Positions 8,888 to 17,324 are shown, counted from the first letter of the stretch. The stretch: DNA of 64,000 bases from Aquisphaera giovannonii (GCF_008087625.1 NZ_CP042997.1:2976001-3040000), one strand, 5' to 3'. Made by a program: numbers and translations. Notes: generated by a model from the letters alone, not told the origin.

Positions 8888-9652
8888 ATGCGACGGAATC
8901 GACGGGGCGGGGGCCACGGCCTGGAGTTCGGGGGCTCCGGAGAGGATTCGTTCGTGGCGGTCGTCGTCACCAAGCTGACCGGCGCCTTGCTGTTCATCCT
9001 GGTGTTGACCATGGTCATCATGGCGCTTCTTCCCAAGGCCGTGGACAGCATGCCGTCGGGTTCCAGGCGGGATGGCGCGGCCGAAGTCGACCGGCAGCCG
9101 CTCGCCATCGTCACGCCCGAGGCGCTCCCGGAGGCGATCGCGGGGCGCCCCTACGCCGTGGCACTCGCCGCGGCCGGCGGCGGCGGGACGTTGAAGTGGT
9201 CGATCGACGGCGACCTCCCCGAAGGGCTTTCCTTCGACGCGGCCTCCGGAGTCCTCAAGGGGACGCCGAAGCGGGGCACGCCCCAACCGCTCGCCCTCTC
9301 GATCCGGGTGACCGACGGCGACGAGGTCGCGACCCAGGCGACCCGGCTGCTCGTCTACCAGAGCGATCGTCCGCTCTCGACTCCCGCCTGGTGGAAGCCG
9401 GGCCTTCCCCCCGTGCTCTGGCGGCAATGGCTCGATCACGGGGTCGGCTTCCTCCTCCTCTGGCTCATCTACCTGGTCGGCATGAATGCCCTGGCCGGGA
9501 TGGAGAGGGGCCGGGGGGAAGGCCAGGTCTCGCTGGAACCGGGCGGCACCCTGCTCGTCACCAGGCGCTTCTCGGCATACAGGATCGTGATGCGCCTGGC
9601 GACCTTGTCCGCAACGGCGGGCTTGGCGGCCTGGCTGTGGATCGCTCGCTGA
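8888..9652 (+). CDS. Membrane protein with putative-Ig (He_PIG) domain; candidate partner of the MotA/TolQ-like subunit
   Basis: A 254-residue protein. A basic N-terminus is followed by E19-D20 and one hydrophobic segment (about 23-48), then an extracytoplasmic domain of about 110 residues. In that domain LKWSIDGDLPEGLSFD and SGVLKGTPKRGT are the hallmark of putative-Ig (He_PIG, cadherin-like) folds. A second hydrophobic segment (HGVGFLLLWLIYLVGMNAL, near 177-195) and a third near the C-terminus follow. Its position after a TolQ/MotA-like gene, its N-terminal single-span layout and an acidic residue at the membrane edge resemble ExbD/TolR/MotB subunits. No ExbD, OmpA or peptidoglycan-binding domain is visible. 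GAGGG precedes the ATG. The pairing is inferred. Confidence 0.65.
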   Translation: MRRNRRGGGHGLEFGGSGEDSFVAVVVTKLTGALLFILVLTMVIMALLPKAVDSMPSGSRRDGAAEVDRQPLAIVTPEALPEAIAGRPYAVALAAAGGGGTLKWSIDGDLPEGLSFDAASGVLKGTPKRGTPQPLALSIRVTDGDEVATQATRLLVYQSDRPLSTPAWWKPGLPPVLWRQWLDHGVGFLLLWLIYLVGMNALAGMERGRGEGQVSLEPGGTLLVTRRFSAYRIVMRLATLSATAGLAAWLWIAR

Positions 9653-9851
9653 GGCGGCGATGGGTCCCGTCGTGGGCGAGGCGGGCGGCGGCACTCGTCC
9701 GCAGGAAAACGACATCCTCCCCGAGATGGCCTGTCCATCGGGGGAGTGAAAGCCGCTAGAATGATGGGGAGATCCGACAGAGGGCGGGGTCGTCGGTCGC
9801 GTGCACGACGATCCGGCGGCTCGCCCGGCCGCGACACCGAGGAGTTCGACT

Positions 9852-11156
9852 ATGTCTCGCAGCCGATTGATGCTGGTCCTCGCGGGGCTGATCGTCGCCC
9901 AGGCGGCCGATACGGTCAGCTCCTACGCGCAGCCGCCGGGCCGCGGAGGCCGCGGGGCCCGTGGCGCCGCCCCGGCGGGCAATCAGAACGGGTTCAACGT
10001 CCCCCTGACCGGCCTCATCGTTCTCGCCCAGAACGACTATGTGCAGGAAGAGCTGAAGATCACCGATGATCAGAAGCAATCCCTGAAGAAGCTGGCCGAC
10101 GACCAGCAGAACCGCAACCGCGACTCGATGCAGCGGCTCCGCCAGCAGACAGACCAGGCGACGAGTAAGGCGGCCCAGGATGCTCAGGCCATGGCCCTCC
10201 AGCACGAGATGATGGCCCTTGCGAACTCCGCGAACAATACGGGTTACGGGGGCGGCCTGGCCGGACAAATCAACAGCTACTCGGGCTTCGGCTACTCGAA
10301 TTACGGGGCGAATCAGGTCGACCCCGCCGCGCTCCAGCAAGCCGCGGCCATGCAGGGGAGGATGGCGGCCAATGCCGTCCAGTCCGAGAGCTGGCAGATG
10401 ATGCGGCAGTCCTTCCTGCGGATGGAACAGGAAGCCGACCGGGCGGTCGCGCGAGTGCTCAACAAGGAGCAGATGAAGAGGCTCCGCGAGATCCGCCTCC
10501 AGGCGGACGGCGCCGCCTCGGTCCTCCGCGACGACGTGGCCCAGAATATCGAGCTGGATCCCGAACAGGCCGGCCAGATACAGCAGGTACTGCGGGAGAC
10601 CGGCCAGAAGAAGCGCGAGGTGGAGCGGTTGGCATCCCAGTCTTTGCGCGGGATCGCCCCCCAGTCCGGCGGTTCCAACAGGGGGGGTGGGAGACGCGGT
10701 CAGGGTCAGAGCAACGCCCCGGCCCCTCCCGACGATGCCTCGCTCCAGAAGGCACTCGAGAAACCCGACGTGAAGGCCAAGGTGCAGGAGGCGAAGAAGG
10801 CGCTCACCCAGGTTCGCGATCGCGAGTACTCGCAGGTCTTCAAGAGCCTGGACCGTCGCCAGGTGTCCTCGTTCAAGAAATTGCTCGGCAAGCCCTTCGA
10901 CGTCGACGCCATGTCGAATCCGCTCTTCCGGGCCCTGGCCCAGGCGAACGCCAAGTCGCAGGAGTCCAAGGACAAGGCGAAGCCCGCGACGAAGTCCGGT
11001 TCGTCGAAAGATGGGGCGGATGATGCGGCCGCGGACTCCGGTGCGTCGTCGGACGACCCGAAGAAGCCCGCCACGACAAGACGCCCTTCGCCCTCCCAGA
11101 GATCGAGGCGAGGCACCGGCCAGCAAACGTCCGGCGACGATTCGTCGCCGAATTGA
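9852..11156 (+). CDS. Secreted helical protein with LTxxQ-like repeats
   Basis: A 434-residue exported protein whose signal peptide ends near SSYAQ, followed by a Gly/Arg-rich linker. The rest is alpha-helical and Gln/Lys/Arg-rich, with repeated x-T/D-x-x-Q motifs reminiscent of Spy/CpxP periplasmic chaperones: ITDDQKQSLKKLADDQQ, LNKEQMKRLREIRLQ, LDPEQAGQIQQVL and LDRRQVSSFKKLLG. The C-terminal 80 residues are low-complexity Lys/Ser/Asp/Ala. The ATG at 9852 has GAGGAG upstream and starts the signal peptide; an in-frame GTG at 9801 is rejected. A TAGAAT element at 9757 may be its -10 box. The function is unknown. It shares repeat style with the following gene. Confidence 0.72.
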   Translation: MSRSRLMLVLAGLIVAQAADTVSSYAQPPGRGGRGARGAAPAGNQNGFNVPLTGLIVLAQNDYVQEELKITDDQKQSLKKLADDQQNRNRDSMQRLRQQTDQATSKAAQDAQAMALQHEMMALANSANNTGYGGGLAGQINSYSGFGYSNYGANQVDPAALQQAAAMQGRMAANAVQSESWQMMRQSFLRMEQEADRAVARVLNKEQMKRLREIRLQADGAASVLRDDVAQNIELDPEQAGQIQQVLRETGQKKREVERLASQSLRGIAPQSGGSNRGGGRRGQGQSNAPAPPDDASLQKALEKPDVKAKVQEAKKALTQVRDREYSQVFKSLDRRQVSSFKKLLGKPFDVDAMSNPLFRALAQANAKSQESKDKAKPATKSGSSKDGADDAAADSGASSDDPKKPATTRRPSPSQRSRRGTGQQTSGDDSSPN

Positions 11157-11340
11157 GCTCCTCACGCGGCGGATTTCTCCGAAAGGCCGGCCGCGACGGT
11201 GTCGGGGCCCGCAAGCTTGGCCTTCCCCGATGCCGCGTTCCCCCGTATAAGCAAGCCTCATCGCCGGCCGCCGGCCCTTCTCGCAGGGGACGGCGGCCGT
11301 TTCGCTTGGGGCTGTGCGGCCATTGGGAGGGAGCCCGGAG

Positions 11341-12012
11341 ATGGATCACCGTCGGATCGGATTGCGGGCCTTGGTCCTGGGCGCCGCGATCCTCGAGCTG
11401 TCGTCGGCGACGCCGGCCCGCGCCGAGGATTGGAGCCTTCCGGACAGCCGGATCGGCACGCGGACGGCCCCTTTGCTCCTCCTATCAAGGGCGGACGTGC
11501 AGGCGGAACTGAGGCTCGGAGGGGAGCAGGTCGCCGGCCTGAGGACGATCATCGCCGACCTCACCCGCCGGGGGCTTGCCCTTCGCGGCAAGACAGGCCC
11601 CGCCGTGGTCGTCGAACGCCGCGCCATCGACCAGGCCCAGCTCGACTGGCTGGGTGAGAACCTCAGCCGCAACCAGCTCGACCGGCTCGAGCAGCTCGAG
11701 ATCCAGTGGGAAGGCCCGGGTGCGATGCTCAGCCGGCCCCGGGTCGCCGAATACCTGAGGCTCACGGATGAGCAGAGGCAATCCCTCGCGAAGGTCATCG
11801 CCGAGCGTAACACCGCCCTGGCCCGCGACCCGGCATCCGCCGGGAAGGAAAGCGCCAGCTTCCACGGCCGGATCATGGCGAGCCTCTCCGCCTCGCAGCA
11901 AGAGCTCTGGTATCGGCTCCTGGGAACTCCGCTCGCATTTCACCAGCAACCCCGGGCGGCGACCCGCGATGACGCGACGCAGAGGGCCGGACATACGACG
12001 GAGCCGCGTTGA
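11341..12012 (+). CDS. Secreted protein with LTxxQ-like helical motifs
   Basis: A 223-residue exported protein with a signal peptide cleaved near TPARAED. The mature part is helical with motifs like those of its upstream neighbour: LGGEQVAGLRTIIADL, LSRNQLDRLEQLEIQ, LTDEQRQSLAKVIAER and LSASQQELWYRLLG. The spacing fits a small helical bundle like Spy/CpxP. The ATG at 11341 carries GGGAG upstream and begins the signal peptide. Together with the preceding gene this forms a pair of related but diverged exported proteins 184 bp apart. A chaperone or envelope-stress role is possible but only inferred from motif style. Confidence 0.68.
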   Translation: MDHRRIGLRALVLGAAILELSSATPARAEDWSLPDSRIGTRTAPLLLLSRADVQAELRLGGEQVAGLRTIIADLTRRGLALRGKTGPAVVVERRAIDQAQLDWLGENLSRNQLDRLEQLEIQWEGPGAMLSRPRVAEYLRLTDEQRQSLAKVIAERNTALARDPASAGKESASFHGRIMASLSASQQELWYRLLGTPLAFHQQPRAATRDDATQRAGHTTEPR

Positions 12013-12058
12013 ACTTCCATAAGGCCTCGACCGAACGTCGCGCCCCGTTTGCCCGGCA

Positions 12059-12562
12059 TCACTCCGGCTCCGCAGCAGGCGGTTGATCCGTCGCTTGCCT
12101 GCGGAATCGGAAGTCGCACCAGGATGCCCCTTCCATGAGTGTCTGGGTGCGTTTCAGGCGAATCTCCGGGCTGAATCCCTCGATCAGAGCGAAGTCGCGC
12201 TGGCAGGAAAGGCTGAAGCCCAGGTCCCCAAGGCCGAGAGACCGATACATCTCGGCATAGCGACAACGCGTCACGTTGAAAGACAGTCGCTCCGGCGTCT
12301 GCTCGATGATCTCGAGCTCGAGGGCGCCGTTCTCCCGCCATCGATCGAGCGCACCGGCGAAGGCCTCGAGCGAGTCGGTGCCGAGGTCGTCGGCGAGTCG
12401 CTTGCCGCCTTCCCTCGCCAGGGTGGTGATCACTCCCCGCAACGTCGCGATGGTCGGCTCCTCGCCGAACTCCCGGGCGAACGCTCGGACGAGCGGGCCC
12501 ACGATCCGCGCCTCGATCTCACGCTGCTGGAGCAAGGGGAGTCGCGGCAATTCGCCCGCCAT
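12059..12562 (-). CDS. L-2-amino-thiazoline-4-carboxylate (ATC) hydrolase family protein
   Basis: A 167-residue soluble protein. The N-terminal half is helical (LQQREIEARIVGPLVRAFA). The C-terminal half has the conserved block NVTRCRYAEMYRSLGLGDLG, then LSCQRDFALIEGFSPEI, and TQTLMEGASWCDFRF, matching the ATC hydrolase family. Characterised members open the thiazoline ring of ATC to give S-carbamoyl-cysteine, on the way to L-cysteine; most homologues have unknown substrates. The conserved cysteines (in TRCRY, LSCQRD and WCDF) are present. The ATG at 12562 with GAGGAGG upstream is preferred to an upstream in-frame start at 12640. It is divergent from the following hydrolase gene. Confidence 0.78.
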   Translation of the reverse strand: MAGELPRLPLLQQREIEARIVGPLVRAFAREFGEEPTIATLRGVITTLAREGGKRLADDLGTDSLEAFAGALDRWRENGALELEIIEQTPERLSFNVTRCRYAEMYRSLGLGDLGFSLSCQRDFALIEGFSPEIRLKRTQTLMEGASWCDFRFRRQATDQPPAAEPE

Positions 12563-12702
12563 GTCCGGTCCCTCCTCGCGCCGGAGAACTCGACCACGAC
12601 CTGGTCGTGCCGGATGGATCGGCCTCGCGGCCACGAACACGGTGATTCATACTGATCGTAGCGTACCGACTCGACGAGTGTCCTTACGAGGTCCAGTGGG
12701 CC

Positions 12703-13605
12703 ATGGCGATCGGCCGGCAATTCGCGAGGCCGATCGCGTGGATGCTGCTCTTGTTGTTCGTGTGCCACCTCTGGACCTATGATCCTCTCCATGACGCCAG
12801 GACGCTCGGACCGGATGGCGTCTCCATTCTACCGGACGTGCCCTATGGGACCGGGGATAGTTCGGCGCGTCGTCTGACGATTCTCGTGCCGTCGGCCGAA
12901 TCACGAACGCAGCGCCCGGCCGGAAATATCGGGGCAATCCTGGCCATCCATGGGGGAAGCTGGATCGGCGGCTCGCGCTACGAGTACTACCCTCAACTCA
13001 TTCGCCTTGCCCAGCACGGCCTCACCGTCTTCGTGGCGGATTATCAGCTCGCGAGGCCCGGGATGCCGAGCTGGCCTGCCGCCCTCGAGGATCTACGCCA
13101 AGCGGTGCGATGGATCGGACGCAACGGGCACCGATATCAGACGCATCCCGGGCAACTCGCGATCCTCGGCAGCGCAAGTGGGGGCCTCCTGGCCCTGCTT
13201 CTCGCAGACGAACCTGATGTCCGGGTAAAGGCCGTGATCTCCCTATATGGAGCCACGGACCTCGAAGAGCTCGTGCGGGAGAGGCGTCTGGAGCAAGAGC
13301 CGGTCAAAGCCTTCCTTGGAGCCGACGCCCCCTCATGGTTGGATCGAGCAAGGCTCGCCTCGCCCATCCATCGGGCCACACCCTCGAAAATTCCGATTTT
13401 GCTCATCCATGGCCTGAGTGATCAGTGGGTGCTGCCAGAGCAGGCTCGGCGCTACGATCGCGTTCTTGCGAGAAGAGGCGTGATGCACCGATTGCTGCTC
13501 CTGCCGGATGCCCGCCACGGATTTGAACTCCAGCTCGGCGACCCGTCACGTTCAGACCTTTTGCCGAATATCCTAGACTTCCTGAGCTCGGTGAGCCATG
13601 ATTGA
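12703..13605 (+). CDS. Alpha/beta hydrolase (BD-FAE/hormone-sensitive-lipase-like), membrane-tethered or exported
   Basis: A 300-residue protein beginning with a hydrophobic stretch (AWMLLLLFVCHLW, residues 12-24), probably a signal anchor. The catalytic domain shows the oxyanion-hole motif AIHGGSW, the nucleophile elbow GSASGG (Ser in GxSxG), an acid in HGLSDQW and a histidine in DARHGFEL. These motifs fit carboxylesterases of the BD-FAE/acetylxylan-esterase type acting on esterified glycans or lipids. Base composition looks less GC-biased than its neighbours. It is followed 79 bp later by a second hydrolase of the same family, so the two may be an old tandem duplication. Confidence 0.78.
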   Translation: MAIGRQFARPIAWMLLLLFVCHLWTYDPLHDARTLGPDGVSILPDVPYGTGDSSARRLTILVPSAESRTQRPAGNIGAILAIHGGSWIGGSRYEYYPQLIRLAQHGLTVFVADYQLARPGMPSWPAALEDLRQAVRWIGRNGHRYQTHPGQLAILGSASGGLLALLLADEPDVRVKAVISLYGATDLEELVRERRLEQEPVKAFLGADAPSWLDRARLASPIHRATPSKIPILLIHGLSDQWVLPEQARRYDRVLARRGVMHRLLLLPDARHGFELQLGDPSRSDLLPNILDFLSSVSHD

Positions 13606-13684
13606 TTTTACGCAGGTTCCCTGAACCTTCGATTTTGACAACACACGAGCAAACACCGATCGAGACTTCAACGAAGGACGCAAC

Positions 13685-14824
13685 GTGCGATTGTTGCAGC
13701 ACCTCGGCGTCGCCTGGCCGGACAACGAGTGTAGAATCGACGCGAACGCAAAAAAGAACCGGTCGGCTCACCGATATCGCACGAATTCTGAGTTTCATCT
13801 CGAAGATAGGCCGCTCGCATCCCTGGGCGTTCCGTTGGCCTCAGCGGGACACTCGCCGCAAGTCATCATGTCGCGGATATCTCCAGATCACCCCGACATC
13901 CCCAGGTCGGACTCCTCGGCGAGCCGCCGCATCGCATCGTTGAACGGGACCTCGGGCGTCCAACGAAGGCACAAGCATCAATCCGCCTCGGACCTGAATC
14001 CCACGGACGGCACGGTATTCTCCGATCTCGTTTACACGACTCCCGGGGAGCCGATGGCGAAATTGGATGTCTACATCCCGCCGGGACCTGCTCCAGAAGG
14101 AGGCCGTCCCGTCATCCTGGCAATTCACGGAGGGGGCTGGCGTAAGCTTGACAAGCGGGATTACGGTCGTCGGGTGGCTTCGGCCTTCGAGCCGAAGGGA
14201 TACGTCGTCGTGGCGCCGGATTATCTGCTATCCCGCAGGGGTCGTCCGAGCTGGCCGGTGAATCTCCAGCAGGTCGAGACGGCCGTGGAGTGGATCAAAG
14301 GTAAGGCGGACCTATACGGGATCGACCCCAATCGCGTGGTTGCCATGGGAGAATCGGCCGGAGCGAATCTTGCGGAATTGCTCGGGACGCCCGCGGTACC
14401 TGATTCGAGCTCGGCACCTGCTACTTCGCCCGCCGTCGCTGCCGTCGTGGCCTTCTCCGGCCCGTCGGACCTCGCGACACTGTACGCGCAGAGTCCCCGG
14501 GCGGGGAAAGCTGCGGCTCAATTCCTCGGCGGGTCTCCTTCGCAGGTTCCGGGGAATTACCGGGCGGCCTCCCCGGCCCTTCGAGAGGGCGCGGGCGGGG
14601 TGCCGACATTCCTCGTGCACGGAGGGAGCGACCCCCTCGTGCCGGTGGGACAATCCCTCGAGATGGCATCCGCGCTGCGGAAGTTCGGCATCCCCGAGAG
14701 GCTGGTCATCCTCCCGGGGCTGGGGCACGACCTGAACTTCCCGGTCAACACCCCTGGCGATCTCACCGGGCAGATCCTTGAATTCCTCGCGACAACGTGG
14801 AACGATAGGACAATCAATCCTTAA
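13685..14824 (+). CDS. Alpha/beta hydrolase (BD-FAE-like), second tandem copy with unusual N-terminus
   Basis: A 379-residue protein whose catalytic part (from about residue 110) has LAIHGGGW (oxyanion hole), the nucleophile elbow MGESAGAN, an Asp in HGGSDPLVP and a His in LGHDLNF, a complete triad. It resembles the preceding hydrolase along that domain, including SWPVNLQQVETAVEWI versus SWPAALEDLRQAVRWI. The first roughly 100 residues are Arg/Ser/His-rich with no signal peptide and no recognisable domain, so the start is doubtful. A GTG at 13685 has GAAGGA upstream, but ATG at 13868 is an alternative, and a TAGAAT element at 13732 would fit that later start. The lower GC of 13.6-14.0 kb is unlike the surroundings. 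Confidence 0.7.
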   Translation: MRLLQHLGVAWPDNECRIDANAKKNRSAHRYRTNSEFHLEDRPLASLGVPLASAGHSPQVIMSRISPDHPDIPRSDSSASRRIASLNGTSGVQRRHKHQSASDLNPTDGTVFSDLVYTTPGEPMAKLDVYIPPGPAPEGGRPVILAIHGGGWRKLDKRDYGRRVASAFEPKGYVVVAPDYLLSRRGRPSWPVNLQQVETAVEWIKGKADLYGIDPNRVVAMGESAGANLAELLGTPAVPDSSSAPATSPAVAAVVAFSGPSDLATLYAQSPRAGKAAAQFLGGSPSQVPGNYRAASPALREGAGGVPTFLVHGGSDPLVPVGQSLEMASALRKFGIPERLVILPGLGHDLNFPVNTPGDLTGQILEFLATTWNDRTINP

Positions 14825-14908
14825 CTTCTTAAGATTGAGGAATGCCGTGACTCGGACGCCTCTCATTGGGAGACGGTTCCGATCCTCGTCGTAGATGGAG
14901 GCGACGTC

Positions 14909-16180
14909 GTGGCGACCGGGGCACATACCGGCGGCGCGATCTCGGTGATCCCCGAGAATCTCGACTTCTCGGGGGAATTCGACCCGGTGCTCGTCACCGC
15001 GGCCGACCGGCCGGATCTCGACACGCTGCCGCCCACGCCGGACCCCGCCGCGGATCATCAGGATCCCGAACTGGCGAGGCGGCGGCAGGACGTCGAGCTG
15101 AAGCACGACCGGATCAGGGCCTACCTGGACGCGACCGAGCAGGACGCCGTCGTGCTGGGCCGAGCGGGCTCGGTCGCCTGGTTCAGCTCGGGCGGCGACC
15201 TCGGGCAGGACCTGGGCTCCGATGTCAGCTCCGTGCTGTTCTTCATCAACAGGACGTCGCGGGCGGTCATCTCGGATAACGTCCAGAGCAGCCGCGTCTT
15301 CGAGGAGGAACTGGCGGGGCTGGGATTCCAGCTCAAGGAACGCCCCTGGTACAACGACCCCTTCCGGACGGTCGCCGAGCTGAGTCACAACAAGCGGGTG
15401 GCCTGCGACCTGGGCGGCTCGGCCGGCCTCCCCTGGCGCAAGGACGGCGACCCTCTCAAGAACCTCCGCAGGCAGCTCACCAGCCTGGAGCGACAGCGCC
15501 TGCGCGAGCTCGGTCGCACCCTGACGCTCGCGGTGGAGGCGACCTGCCGCAACTTCGACCGGGGGGAGCGGGAGGCCGACGTGGCCGGGCACCTGGCACA
15601 CCGGCTCCACCGAGAAGGGGTGACTCCCGTCGCCCTGCGGGTGGCCAGCGACGATCGGCTCGAGCGGTACCGGGAGGCCACGTCCAAGGACGCCGCGATC
15701 CAGAGGAGGGCGACCATCTCGGTCACGGGACGCCGATTTGGACTTTGCGCGTCCGTGACGCGAACGGTCTCGTTCGGCCCGCTCGATCCGGAATATGCCC
15801 GGCATCACAACCTGGCCACGATGGTGAACGCCACGTACATCTTCTTCTCCCGGCCTGGCCTGTCCGTCGCCGATGTCTTCCGGCGGGGTAAGCGGATCTA
15901 CGAGAAGTTCAACGCGCCCCACGAGTGGACTCTGGACTACCAGGGCGTGGCCCTGGGCTATTCCCCGCGGGACCTGGTCCTGACCCCCGACTGCGACCTG
16001 ATCCTGGAGCCGAACATGGCGCTCTGCTGGAGCCCGAGCGTCCGGTCGGCCCGCTGCGAGGACACGGTCGTGGTCGACGAGCGCGGTTACGAGGTCGTGA
16101 CCGCGGCCCAGAATTGGCCCCAGCTCGAAGTGTCCGTCAAGGGGCACGCGATCATGCGGCCCGGCGTGCTGGTCCGTTGA
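14909..16180 (+). CDS. M24 (pita-bread) peptidase-fold protein lacking canonical metal ligands
   Basis: A 423-residue soluble protein with the two-domain layout of Xaa-Pro aminopeptidase/prolidase proteins: an N-terminal creatinase-like domain and a C-terminal M24 domain from about residue 180. M24 landmarks are recognisable, but the metal-binding residues are not. The region of the first two Asp ligands reads SVTGRRFGLCASVTRT (about 270-286) instead of D-x(10,11)-D. The GHG-type histidine is replaced within LDYQGVALGY. The first Glu site reads LEPNMALCWSP. Only the terminal Glu (CEDTVVV) remains. It is probably not a metallopeptidase and may be a binding protein or a different enzyme. GGAGG precedes the GTG start. 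Confidence 0.68.
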   Translation: MATGAHTGGAISVIPENLDFSGEFDPVLVTAADRPDLDTLPPTPDPAADHQDPELARRRQDVELKHDRIRAYLDATEQDAVVLGRAGSVAWFSSGGDLGQDLGSDVSSVLFFINRTSRAVISDNVQSSRVFEEELAGLGFQLKERPWYNDPFRTVAELSHNKRVACDLGGSAGLPWRKDGDPLKNLRRQLTSLERQRLRELGRTLTLAVEATCRNFDRGEREADVAGHLAHRLHREGVTPVALRVASDDRLERYREATSKDAAIQRRATISVTGRRFGLCASVTRTVSFGPLDPEYARHHNLATMVNATYIFFSRPGLSVADVFRRGKRIYEKFNAPHEWTLDYQGVALGYSPRDLVLTPDCDLILEPNMALCWSPSVRSARCEDTVVVDERGYEVVTAAQNWPQLEVSVKGHAIMRPGVLVR

Positions 16181-16338
16181 AGCCGAGCGGGGCCGGCCCT
16201 CATGGCCTCGCGATGCCCACGGGCCCTCTCCGCCGGCCAATCGAACGATGATCGAACTTTTCCCCCGCGGGATTCGAAGTAGAATTATCCAGCAGCGGGT
16301 CTTCGCCCGCGCGGACGACGTGGGGTGATTGAGCCGTC

Positions 16339-17136
16339 ATGAACATTTCATGGAAGCTGGGGCGGATTGCGGGGATCGACCTGTTCCTGCATCCGACATT
16401 CTTGCTGATCCTGATACCGGGCCTGCTCGGGGGCGAGCCGTCGCTGCCGCTCGTCGTTACGCTATTCGGCTGCGTGGTCCTTCACGAGCTCGGGCACGCG
16501 TTGATGGCGAGGCGTTTCGGGATCGAGACCCTGGATATCACGCTCTATCCGATCGGCGGGGTGGCGCGTCTGGAGCGGATGCCGCGAGCCCCCGGCGCGG
16601 AGATCCTCATCGCGCTGGCTGGCCCGGCGGTGAACTTCGCCATCGCGGGACTCTTGATCGCCTTCCAATCGCTTTCACTCGGTGACGGTGAGCCCGCCGC
16701 GTCGCTCGGACTTCTCTGCGACAACCTGCTGGTTTTGAATCTGGTCCTGGGCCTGTTCAACCTGCTGCCCGCGTTCCCCATGGACGGCGGGCGAGTCCTG
16801 CGAGCACTCCTCAGCAGCTTCGTGGGACGTCCGCGGGCGACCTCGATCGCGGCGTCGATCGGCCGAGCGGCGGCGGTCGCCTTCGGATTTTACGGCCTTC
16901 TGCACTGGAATTTTCTGCAGCTGGCGCTCGCGGCCTTCATCTACTTTGCCGCCGGTGCCGAGGAGGCCGGGGTGCTGGCGGATGAGAGGAGGCGGGCGAC
17001 GGGCGAGCGCGACGAGGACATCTGGTCCGCGCCGCCGGGATATCGCTGGGTCCACCGAGGCAACGGGGTCTGGCAGCTCGCTCCGATCATCGTCAGGGCC
17101 CAGCCACGACCAGGCGCATCGCCATGGACCCACTGA
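16339..17136 (+). CDS. Site-2 protease family (M50) intramembrane zinc metalloprotease
   Basis: A 265-residue polytopic membrane protein. Segment 2 contains the zinc-binding HELGH motif (residues 50-54, in VVLHELGHALMAR). The fourth segment region carries FNLLPAFPMDGGR (about 141-153), whose Asp is the third zinc ligand. The N-terminal GRIAGIDLFLHPTF is typical of the SpoIVFB-like or Rv-type group. No PDZ or CBS domain is present. Such enzymes cleave transmembrane substrates, often anti-sigma factors; the substrate here is unknown. The C-terminal 50 residues are hydrophilic. The gene overlaps the next small gene by 13 bp, suggesting coupled translation. A TAGAAT element lies at 16280. Confidence 0.85.
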   Translation: MNISWKLGRIAGIDLFLHPTFLLILIPGLLGGEPSLPLVVTLFGCVVLHELGHALMARRFGIETLDITLYPIGGVARLERMPRAPGAEILIALAGPAVNFAIAGLLIAFQSLSLGDGEPAASLGLLCDNLLVLNLVLGLFNLLPAFPMDGGRVLRALLSSFVGRPRATSIAASIGRAAAVAFGFYGLLHWNFLQLALAAFIYFAAGAEEAGVLADERRRATGERDEDIWSAPPGYRWVHRGNGVWQLAPIIVRAQPRPGASPWTH

Positions 17137-17324
17137 CGCCTTGCCTCGAGCTCGGCGTGTCGGAAGCGTATGCCATCCTCACGGAGCGACTCGGGGTTGA
17201 ACCCGGGTCGCTGCCGCCCCTCGAAGCGATCGAGAACGAGGATTGGGGCCGGGACCTGCTGTTCGAGAGGTTCCTGGACTTCACGGCCGAGGACCTGGCC
17301 GAGGTGGGCCTCCGCCTCGAATGA
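17124..17324 (+). CDS. Small acidic hypothetical protein overlapping the M50 protease gene
   Basis: A 66-residue acidic protein with no membrane segment or known domain; the sequence suggests a few short helices (EAYAILTERLG, FLDFTAEDLAEVGL). The ATG lies 13 bp before the end of the protease gene in another frame, the usual arrangement for translational coupling, and no separate Shine-Dalgarno site is visible. Codon composition is ordinary. It may work with the protease, but this is inferred only from position. Confidence 0.5.
   Translation: MDPLTPCLELGVSEAYAILTERLGVEPGSLPPLEAIENEDWGRDLLFERFLDFTAEDLAEVGLRLE

Noticed and set aside
7453-9652. Zorya-type anti-phage system, suggested by a MotA-like protein with a long tail plus a one-helix partner.
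   Set aside because: The partner has an Ig-like domain and extra hydrophobic segments instead of an OmpA-like domain, and no Zorya helicase, nuclease or other defence gene lies nearby.
14312-16240. A 642-residue minus-strand frame.
   Set aside because: It is antisense to the M24-fold gene and part of the hydrolase, with no recognisable protein features.
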